Assembly (NCBI RefSeq): GCF_026230105.1
Contig: NC_079484.1
Location: forward strand, 3,487,805 to 3,551,804
DNA length: 64,000 bases
Direction: 5' to 3'
DNA from: Diorhabda sublineata
Taxonomy: Eukaryota > Arthropoda > Insecta > Coleoptera > Chrysomelidae
Part shown: in pieces, positions 10,801 through 18,824 of the stretch
Layout: the number at the start of each line of letters is the position of its first letter
Numbering within the stretch: the stretch's first letter is position 1
The notes under the pieces: generated by a model
Seen by the model: only the letters and a program-made list of their open reading frames with translations
Databases searched by the model: none
Told to the model about the DNA's origin: nothing
Translations under genes and position numbers: made by a program

Positions 10801-13681
10801 ATAATTTTCTTTGAGATGTACGGAATTTGTTAATGGAATCAATAGAAATTTGTTCCGATTCTATAGTAGCTTTCAGTTGAACTGTCAACAAAAAGACGCC
10901 ATTCAGATATATGACACGGAACACCGATTTCTTCAAATGACATTTCACGTCCACTTGTATTCAATACATTTAATTGCAGCTAACTATATTTTAATATCGT
11001 GATAATTTTCTTTGAGATGTACGGAATTTGTTAATGGAATCAATAGAAATTTGTTCCGATTCTATAGTAGCTTTCAGTTGAACTGTCAACAAAAAGACGC
11101 CATTCAGATATATGACACGGAACACCGATTTCTTCAAATGACATTTCACGTCCACTTGTATTCAATACATTTAATTGCAGCTAACTATATTTTAATATCG
11201 TGATAATTTTCTTTGAGATGTACGGAATTTGTTAATGGAATCAATAGAAATTTGTTCCGATTGTATAGTAGCTTTCAGTTGAACTGTCAACAAAAAGACG
11301 CCATTCAGATATATGACACGGAACACCGATTTCTTCAAATGACATTTCACGTCCACTTGTATTCAATACATTTAATTGCAGCTAACTATATTTTAATATC
11401 GTGATAATTTTCTTTGAGATGTACGGAATTTGTTAATGGAATCAATAGAAATTTGTTCCGATTCTATAGTAGCTTTCAGTTGAACTGTCAACAAAAAGAC
11501 GCCATTCAGATATATGACACGGAACACCGATTTCTTCAAATGACATTTCACGTCCACTTGTATTCAATACATTTAATTGCAGCTAACTATATTTTAATAT
11601 CGTGATAATTTTCTTTGAGATGTACGGAATTTGTTAATGGAATCAATAGAAATTTGTTCCGATTGTATAGTAGCTTTCAGTTGAACTGTCAACAAAAAGA
11701 CGCCATTCAGATATATGACACGGAACACCGATTTCTTCAAATGACATTTCACGTCCACTTGTATTCAATACATTTAATTGCAGCTAACTATATTTTAATA
11801 TCATGGTAATTTTCTTTGAGATGTACAGAATTTGTTAATGGAATCAATAGAAATTTGTTCCGATTGTATAGTAGCTTTCAGATGAATTGTCAACAAAAAG
11901 ACGTCATTCAGATATATGACACGGAACACCGATTTCTTCAAATGACATTTCACGTCCTCTTGTATTCAATACATTTAATTGCAGCTAACTGCATTTTAAT
12001 ATCGTGGTAATTTTCTTTGAGATGTACGGAATGACATTTCACGTCATGGTAAAAACAGACGCCATCTTCCTTACTGAAGAAACAAGAAAATTCTTCATGG
12101 GGTTTTCTTTGGCGGGATATTCTAATATCAGATTTAATCACATGTTGCTAATAACTCGTTTTCGGAAGATTTAAGTCTCTTATTAAGTCATTGAGATCTT
12201 GAGATTTGATGAGGTGTCGTATTTTTGGTTCAGATTCAAAAACGAATTCATAATGTACGGATAGATATGAATCTCGTAATTGCGGGTTGCTTTGAGACAG
12301 TACAGGATTTTCTTCTGTATGTGATATTGGAGTAGATGTGGATGTTAGGTCAGGATAAGTTAAATAAATAGATAACAATGAGTGTAATGATCAATGGGTT
12401 CCCTCCAAATTCTCGGCACTGCAAACTTCATTTCCCAACACAGCCCACCACTGTAAGCTCTTAACAATTTATATAAGCTTGCATATACGAGGGTTGTTCC
12501 TGAAGTTCCTAAACACAGCTTGGCAACCTTTTTTTTATATCTTAACGATATATCTTAACGATGACTTTAGATATAGTAAAAATATTTGTTTCTTGATCAT
12601 ACACGTCAACTATATTCCAAAATCTACAATTTAGATGATCATTTGCGTTAAACGTATTAGAAATGATGTTATTTAACAATTTATTTGAACAAATCTTTTA
12701 GTTTTGTCTGATTATTAGGGTTAGGTATTAGATATTTGTTAATCCAACATTATATCTTGCATATCTTCAATAAAATGTAGTGAACTTGGAATTATTGTTA
12801 CTTTTTAGGTTTCTGTTTCCGCTCTTGTCTGTTTATGTGCAGCCAGACCTCAAGAAGCACCCACAGAAGCAGCAACAGCTTCTAATAATGGAAAAGAACC
12901 GATTCAAATTGTATCCCAAACTGATGAAAACAACCCAGACGGAAGCTTCAATTTCAGGTAAGTCTAGTATTTGTTGAACCTCTATTTCGGTAGTTTCTAT
13001 TCAAATTGGATTGTGCACACCTTCCAATAGGTTGGAAGATGCTAGGAATCGAATTAGGATTGGTTAGTTCTTTTGGAAACATCTGTATACCACGATATCA
13101 AGTAAAGTATGTCGTCTTTCCAATTCCATATGTTAGAAGGAGAATTTTTCTCACGAGAACCTTCCATTCTTCCTTTTCCATATCCACCTTCGACCATCCT
13201 GATATTAGTAACGCATTTATTTTTGGTTCATTTATGTGATATTTTTTCCAGCTTCGAAGCTGCTAATGGTATAAAATTTGAGGAAAAAGGATATTTGAAG
13301 GATGGCGCTAACGCTTCAGATAAAATTCAAGTTATAGAAGGATCTGTTTCGTACACTGACAATGAAGGAAATCCTGTAACTTTGAAGTAAGTGATCAAAA
13401 TTGAAAAAAAAAACAGCTTAATATTTTCATTGTTCATTATTGACGAATTTCTTTAATACTTTAGGTTTATAGCCGATGAAAACGGCTTCCAACCGCAGGG
13501 TGATCATATTCCCAAAGCTCCTGAATCTCAGTCTCCAGCTGAAGCAAAAGCTCTTCCATCTGCAGGAACGCAACCTGCACCTGCCTCTGCTCAACCAGCT
13601 GTGCCCGCGCCAGCTGATGCTCAACCAGCTGAACCTGGACCAGATGCTGCTCAATTGGCTGAACCTGCTCCGACCGCGTAA
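4813..13681 (+). CDS. RR-1 cuticular protein with 8-kb first intron
   Basis: Secreted chitin-binding cuticle protein of 171 aa. Exons: 4813-4827, 12809-12957, 13252-13386, 13465-13681; phases 0, 2, 2. Exon 1 encodes only MYTVL, the start of the signal peptide, which continues VSVSALVCLCAARP in exon 2. This five-codon first exon is typical of insect cuticular genes. The RR-1 domain spans roughly residues 50-110 (SFEAANGIKFEEKGYL, SVSYTDNEGNPVTLKFIADENGF, QPQGDHIPKAP). The rest is an Ala/Pro/Gln tail with AQPA-like repeats. Poly(A) signal at 13750. Intron 1 (4828-12808) contains a dead transposon and the 201-bp satellite, so every primary transcript must carry about 6.5 kb of satellite. The exons are intact, so the gene should be functional. 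Confidence 0.93.
4970..5520 (-). mobile_element. Transposon ORF relic, downstream (C-terminal) half
   Basis: Read on the minus strand, this gives a protein known to me from many arthropod genomes as a repeated, transposon-associated ORF of unassigned superfamily (recalled, not searched). Motifs in order: KVIGDFKMVCFLRRMRGG, YIKHSGYLCLWDSRNDAADY, MPPLHIKLGLIKQFVKA, FPKFSEAKIKAGIFDGPQIK, then after a frameshift GCRMSLKMFLSHLDKF and GTYSEAQGENFHRET. Frameshifts and stops show it is dead. Its upstream half lies at 12378-12046, on the other side of the satellite array. A TTAGG tract interrupts it at the KVIG codons. Confidence 0.75.
5468..5521. repeat. TTAGG tract bounded by a 14-bp direct duplication
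   Basis: Plus strand shows (TAACC)4 at 5491-5510, i.e. TTAGG units on the minus strand. The sequence ACCAATAACTTTCC occurs on each side, at 5468-5481 and 5508-5521. In the transposon reading frame this duplicates the KVIG codons, so about 26 bp containing the telomere motif was added at that site. Confidence 0.8.
5521..12045. repeat. Satellite array of 201-bp units, 32 full copies plus a partial
   Basis: Direct reading shows units repeating every 201 bp. The first (5521-5725) is 205 bp and diverged; 31 units of 201 bp follow from 5726; the last partial copy (11957-12045) has an internal deletion of about 112 bp. Central units differ at only a few sites, while the outermost units on both sides carry the most changes, as expected if unequal crossing-over homogenises the core. 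Open frames of 63-64 codons on the plus strand start at TTG, not ATG, and end at TGATAA or TGGTAA in each unit, so I do not call them genes. On the minus strand each unit is a pseudogenised segment of the flanking transposon ORF (EWRLFVDSS, then out of frame SVHLKENYHDIK, IEYKW). Confidence 0.97.
6791..11212. repeat. Higher-order repeat, 804-bp four-unit period
   Basis: Four marker sites define unit types. Type A has ATATAACACGG and ends GATAATGTTC. Type B has GATTCCTTC. Type C has AACTATATTT. Using unit starts at the TTGAGATG position, the order is ABC (6791), ABCC (7394), ABCC (8198), ABCC (9002), BCC (9806), ABCC (10409). Four complete 804-bp blocks are thus present plus two 603-bp blocks that each lack one unit. 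After 11213 a further variant (GATTGTATAG) alternates with type C. Confidence 0.9.
12046..12378 (-). mobile_element. Transposon ORF relic, upstream (N-terminal) half
   Basis: Minus-strand translation gives KSQDLNDLIRDLNLPK (around 12200-12160), then FSCFFSKEDGVCFYHDVK running up to the satellite boundary at 12045. These are motifs of the same transposon-associated protein whose later part is at 5520-4970. The order and strand fit one ORF split by the satellite array. A deletion between the two motifs and a stop after PKTSY show decay. It lies inside intron 1 of the cuticular gene, antisense to it. Confidence 0.7.
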
Positions 13682-13749
13682 ACGGCTTGATTCCTGTACA
13701 TATATTTTTTTTTATAATAAAACATTAAATACTCTCTGTTTGATAATTC

Positions 13750-13755
13750 AATAAA
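13750..13755 (+). terminator. poly(A) signal of cuticular gene 2
   Basis: AATAAA, 68 bp after the stop codon at 13679-13681. Confidence 0.7.
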
Positions 13756-14711
13756 CAATTTATAAAATCTTGCAAAAATCATTTTCGATCCGTAGATAAG
13801 TTCAAAATGAAGATTGAAGTCGTTTATCTACTTGAACTTCTACTAAATTAAAAATTCGCAAGTACTGACAACATTTTGCTTGCTTATTTACGAGGGGATC
13901 CAATATTTACTCGAAATAAATTTATTAGTGGATAAAAATAACCTGGTACCCTAATAATTACAACCAAATACCCCTATAAGTGACAGTAGAACCTCTTCTA
14001 GAAGGAGGTAGTCACTTTTCACTAGATTAGACCTTTGTAAGTGACTCTAGACTTGTGTAAGCAGATTATATACAATAATTTTTCAAAACATCTGTAGCTA
14101 ACTTACTGGATAAGTACTAACTACTTGGATAAGTACTACTTAATCCACAAATCACGTTTTTGTTTTTCACAGAAATGGAAATAATGGGAAAGTGGCTATA
14201 GTTCAATAAATTCGACCCAGCGAGGTTCCAACTTTTTTTAACCAGTCTGGGAAATACGTTTTCTATAAGTTCACTTAGTAGGTGGCAAGGACTTGCTCGT
14301 TCGATCGAAATCCCTGCACGTCGAGTGACGTTTTCAAATTTGAAATCAAGAATAAGTCGCGCGGCATCAAATCTAGAGAATACGATGGATGAGACAGCAG
14401 CTAGTAGCCTGAAATGCCAGTCAATAGTTGAATCTCTTAACAAAAACAATAATTTCATTGTTTATTGTGATTTTTTAACGTTTACTATTATTTTAATTGT
14501 AAAAAAAACAATTAAAACGTCGTCATTATCATGACATTCTAACAATGTTGTGGTCCAATTAATTAGTTTGTTTGATAATGACTCGTTTTTTCAAACGTGT
14601 GTATTATTAATAAGAACTCATATAAGTATGCGATAATAATAATAATCGGGAGTAATCCATTTTTTTTTATTTACAAATTCGAAGCAATTCAAAGTACTAC
14701 CAGTGACAAAG
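13756..14711. other. Intergenic stretch before the secreted-protein pair
   Basis: No gene seen apart from the mariner relic at 14150-14420. A TATAAG at 14621-14626 lies about 90 bp upstream of the ATG at 14712 and could be the TATA box of that gene, but no good initiator sits 30 bp after it. Confidence 0.35.
14150..14420 (-). mobile_element. Mariner-type transposase C-terminal relic
   Basis: The minus strand reads HPSYSLDLMPRDLFLISNLK, a decayed form of the mariner motif around the third catalytic Asp (PPYSPDLAP-D-FLF). It is followed by QGFRSNEQVLATY, then stops and DWLKKVGTSL. Only the C-terminal third is recognisable. Confidence 0.6.
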
Positions 14712-16772
14712 ATGAAATGTCTGTTTCTCGCTGGTATTATCGTATTTAATTTGACAATTATATACGCAAGAATCAGTAAGTAGCTCTATAAATCGAAGAA
14801 AATAGTTCAATAATGAAAAAACCGTACAAAAATAAATTAAATTTATTAAATAACAACTTTTTCGCGATGCAAAATTGGTTGATAAGTTCGTCGTGATTTA
14901 TAGATACTGTCGAGTCAAATATAGGAATCTTAAGAGCGGAAAACGATTCCATTTTGTTGTCTTAAACTCATTTTGTTTCTACACGTCAAGAATTGTTTTA
15001 AAAGAGCACATTCTTCTTCTAAATCATCCGCAAGATCGATCGGGTATAATTTTTGGTATTTTATGGCGATATCTCTCACTTCCAGTTCAGATTTTGTATC
15101 CATTAAGATACCACCAAGAAGGTATTAACCCTAAACACGTCTCCCTCGCGACTTTCATCGTCTAGATTCTTCATCTTAATTATTATCTTGTTAATGCTTC
15201 TGTATTATTCTGAATGTTTTCTTTTACCAAAACGATCAAAATGATGAATTACTCGTAGAGCCTGGAATCTACCTCTACAACCACGTCGATACCTTTCAAA
15301 AGTTTAGATACTATATTAAATTGCTTTAATACAGAACCCCTAAATCCCCCTACAGCTTAATTTTCTACTAAAGCTTCTTCTGAGGGAGAGACACTTTTTA
15401 TAGCTTCAAGAGCCGGTATTAATTGGTTCCAATCTTTATTAAAGCTGATGTCTATAGTCAGTTCCTACCATTGTACAACGCGGTCATTTAAAAAGTCGCG
15501 AAGATCAGTCCGGGACGACCAAGAAGACCAATAGAATAGCGCGTAAATAAACCACGATGCAACACTGCGCTACGTTGTGTGGTTTACTCAAGTCGTTTCC
15601 TGCAATGGATCGCCTGGTATGACCAACACCATTAAAAAATTAAATAATGTATTGGCTAAAATTGAAACTCCAGCCCAAGTAGAATGCTTTTTAGCGAAAA
15701 TTAAAACCAACCACAATAATAGTCGAAAAATAGGAGTCCAGTGCAAAGTTAGACCAGGCGCGAAACGGGTTCAGGCTGTCGTCTTGCCCTTAACATTTTC
15801 AAAGAACAACCAAATGCAAAGTAACTAGTTCACAGCACTAGTTTAGTTTTTATTGTATTTTGTTAAAACTCCATTTTTAACTTATTGTGACAGGAATTGT
15901 CGTTTATTTACGCGCTATTCTATTGGGTTTCTTGGTCGTCCCGGACTGATCTTCGCGTATACAATCGTCTTGCTTGGCAGTCGGGCCTTGTCCTTCTTTG
16001 CCGTTTGGTATATACGCTGTTGGATGGACTGCAGTTCGCCCTTCAGTTGCAGATCCCTAATATCTTCTAGCTTCAAAGAGATCAGAACCTATACTCATTA
16101 TTTTTCACTGAAACTAGTCTCATTAGATACTTCTTGAAGTGGTAATGGCACTAAGATCCAGATATATCTTGAATCTTTTTCTGGAAGAATCCGTCGTGGT
16201 TTTCCTTCTTCTGAAACTTTTTCTCATGAATGGTAAATGGATTTTCCTCAACAACAGATAATTCCATACTAGTAAAAAGCTTTTGAACATCCCTTTTCTG
16301 TATATTTGCGTCCTTGTTTTTTCTTTGTTGGACCAGGTACTTCTGGGACCTGCTCAAATTAAAATCAATCAAATAATTTTTTGTTATAGATACCAAAAAA
16401 CAATCTGATAATCATTACATTCAAGAAAGAAATGATTATCCAGGTAAGAATAAAAAAAAAAATTGAAATGGAAGTTTATTTCATTTTTTGAATATTCCAG
16501 GATTATCGCAGATGTTGAAAGTAACATCAGAAGTAATTGAAAGTCTCTTAGCTTTCCTCGCGGGAAATGGTTCTATAGATGACGTAACGAATTCAATTGA
16601 AGGGTTTCTTTCAGAATTTTCAAGACTGATTAGTCTACAGGGACTGCTCGGACAAATTCCAGTAGTCGGATTCATTTTACAGCCCATTGTGGGGATGATT
16701 GCAACGGTTATGTCACACACTCCACTTTTGGGAGGCATTATATCATTCGTTTTAGTAGGACTTGGCAATTGA
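14712..16772 (+). CDS. Small secreted hydrophobic protein, paralogue A
   Basis: Unknown family. The 129-aa product comes from exons 14712-14775, 16390-16443 and 16501-16772 (both introns phase 1, GT-AG). A signal peptide (MKCLFLAGIIVFNLTIIYA) is followed by a short polar linker (TKKQSDNHYIQERNDYPG) and an 89-residue domain with no cysteine, alternating polar helix-like stretches with very hydrophobic Gly-rich ones (IPVVGFILQPIVGMIATV, TPLLGGIISFVLVGLGN). Paralogue B at 18825 has the same three-exon plan, the same phases and a last exon of exactly the same length. About 27 of 89 domain residues are identical without gaps, notably the GN-S-D, IP-G-L-P-VG and LGG blocks. ATTAAA at 16798 may serve poly(A). 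The role is not known; a secreted membrane-active or surface-coating protein would fit the composition. Intron 1 holds an hAT-like relic and an inverted-repeat element. Confidence 0.8.
14912..15165 (-). mobile_element. hAT-like transposase relic (ZMYM1-type C-terminal region)
   Basis: The minus strand reads LMDTKSELEVRDIAIKYQKL, then YPIDLADDLEEECALLKQFL, before a stop. This resembles the region before the dimerisation segment of hAT-derived proteins of the ZMYM1 / THAP-repressor kind, where the motif LYP-DL--L--EC is usual. Family assignment is from memory. It sits in intron 1 of paralogue A. Confidence 0.5.
15497..15957. mobile_element. 461-bp element with 56-bp inverted terminal repeats
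   Basis: The sequence from CGCGAAGATCAGTCCGGG (15497) to 15552 recurs inverted at 15902-15957 with two mismatches. Identity stops abruptly at both outer edges; no clear target duplication was seen. The 349-bp interior has an 83-codon frame from ATG 15577 to 15828 whose Arg/Lys-rich end (RKIGVQ, RPGAKRVQA) resembles the tail of a transposase-like protein, but this is weak. It is intronic in paralogue A and could fold into a long hairpin in that transcript. Confidence 0.7.
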
Positions 16773-17529
16773 AATCAATACCACGTCCACGTTTTTTATT
16801 AAAAAATGTTTCACACTATTTTGTTTTATTTATATTCCAACAAAAATGCTATTAACAAAGTTTTTTTTGTCACTTTAGTAGAAATTAAAAAAGCTGTAAT
16901 AGAAAACAAGCAGACTATTTTGATGCTGGCTTTTACGACACTTGGCGTACTAAAAAAGAAACACAATTAATTTTTTACCTCTCATTCATTCCCATTAGGT
17001 TCCGTTCCTGCCATTTTCACTATTTACTTTCACAATTTTCATTCAGCAATTAAAACTTTACACTTGCACTAATAAGATAATTTTTGCCGTCTGCCTTTGC
17101 TGCTCCCACGGCGCCCTCTACACCCGTAGAATCTTCGGCTGATGTATTGAAGAAACTCTCCCAATAGAAAGAGGTTTCTTTTTTCTAATGGACATTGTAA
17201 CATTTCCGGATTCATTATATCTTCGCTTTTTCTTCAGTCTACATTAACAGAAATGCCAAAAACACAGTTTTTGCAAATACCGGAAAACCATCACCGCAAT
17301 TCTTTCAAGGATTACTCCTTAATAGAGTAATCCGATCAAATACTATTCAGCTACCTCTGTAATCAAGCTTTGCGTCCCTATATCTTCGAAAGCGGTTGCG
17401 AAGATAGCTGGAAACCATGCTCTGTGTTGTCAAACATAGAAACTTGGTAAACCAAAACAAATTTTACATATCTCTCTATAAAAAAATGTTTGAATGATTC
17501 CATTGGTATTTTTATTAATTAATTGTTGA

Positions 17530-18560
17530 GTTAGCACCTTCTCAACGTCCACACGTCAGCATACAGCTGAGCTCATGAGCACTACATTTATATAAACAGT
17601 TTATTTAGTTACAACCGAGACTTCTACGAGTTCAGTGAATACACATCGATTCCCTTTTCAAGACGATGTAGAATTTTTTATCATCTTCGACTGGAACCCA
17701 CGGCAATTCCTTCCTCACAGTTATCCTCAATCGATTTATGAAAAGAAATCAGTGGTAGGTCGATAGATCCGGCGAATAGGGTGGCTGTGCTAATACTGGA
17801 ACTACTTCGAGTCTCTGAAGACGACAACTTGATTATCAAAACGCACGTCAGACAGTGTAATTGTGTTGTGTTGATTCCAGAAATTCCATCTTTGTATCTA
17901 TACGGTTTTCATTAAAAATCTTTAGTTAAAAACGTCAGTATTAACGAGGGATTACATTTTCCATTTCAACGTATTCTCTCCGTTGCTAATGCCCAACGTT
18001 TCCTCAAATTTTGTGACTGTCAAAAATAGGTATTTATCTGTGATATATTGTCAAATCTATTTCCACAGATCCATATTTTCTTAGTCAAATTATCATCAAA
18101 TTGTAGCTGGTAAAAAATCCAAAAAAAATCGTCATCACTCTATTGGTTAACAAACCCACTTTGTCTTCGTTTGGCGCTGGTTAAACTTCAAAATACTCAT
18201 TTTTTGATCGTTTCTTGGTCTCTGATATGTCTTGGTGGATACTCGGTTCGTCCACATTTACCAAACGGTGCAAAAACTTATCTAGATTGAGATTGAATAG
18301 CGAAGTTCTCACACAATTGCGTTTCTGGTCAAATACGGCACATAAAATGCGAAAAGCACCAATTGATCATTCAAAATTGGAACCATTTAGGGATACATAG
18401 GGCTTCCACAATCTCCGATCTCCAACCAGACAATACTACATCGTAAATTTTTTCAATAGTTTTGAGTGTAAAACTTCCTTGAGATGGTTTCCGTGTTGTT
18501 TGTTTGTCAAATGAAGACCTACTCTCAAATTTTGTCAGGAATGTAATGACGGATGCCTGT
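17530..18560 (-). mobile_element. Decayed mariner transposon
   Basis: Minus-strand fragments in shifting frames follow mariner transposase order: KIYDVVLSGWRSEIVEALCI (about 18450-18390, the N-terminal DNA-binding region), LHRLVNVDEPSIHQDISETK (about 18290-18230, where functional copies read D-E-T/S-W-I-H), and EVVPVLAQPPYSPDLS (about 17790-17740, third catalytic Asp context). Many stops and frameshifts are present. Ends and inverted repeats could not be placed, so the limits are approximate. Confidence 0.8.
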
Positions 18561-18757
18561 TAATGGCATCGGAGTCAAAATTTCACTGAAAAAGCTGGAA
18601 ATTACAAATTACAAAATGATCAAGTTTCGTAAAACTTTTGAAATCCATTACAACTCATATTCTATTTCTAATAATTTCATGTTCAAACATTTAATGATTT
18701 CCTTGATTAAAATGGTTCATTAATTTTGAAGTTTCGTTATTTTTGTAAAATTATAAT

Positions 18758-18790
18758 TATAAATAAACTAATGCTGAAACTACATTCAGT
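18758..18790 (+). promoter_or_regulatory. TATA box and initiator of secreted-protein gene B
   Basis: TATAAATA at 18758-18765 and TTCAGT at 18785-18790. The distance from the first T of the TATA box to the initiator A (18788) is 30 bp, the standard spacing. The ATG follows 37 bp later at 18825. Confidence 0.75.
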
Positions 18791-18824
18791 ATCGTAGCTT
18801 TCTGTTGCAAGTTAAACTTTAAAA

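Noticed and set aside
5786..12010. 31 consecutive open frames of 63-64 codons, one per 201-bp unit on the plus strand
   Set aside because: They start at TTG, not ATG, end with a stop in each unit, and the unit is explained on the other strand as a pseudogenised transposon segment. The frame is kept only because 201 is divisible by three.
5521..12045. CRISPR-like array
   Set aside because: Units are head-to-tail copies with no unique spacers, and the host is a eukaryote.
14117..14458. 113-codon minus-strand frame as a gene
   Set aside because: Another frame of the same strand gives decayed mariner motifs; the long frame is a shadow of that relic.
16151..16396. 81-codon minus-strand frame
   Set aside because: It runs antisense into exon 2 of paralogue A, is Lys-rich and shows no recognisable motif.
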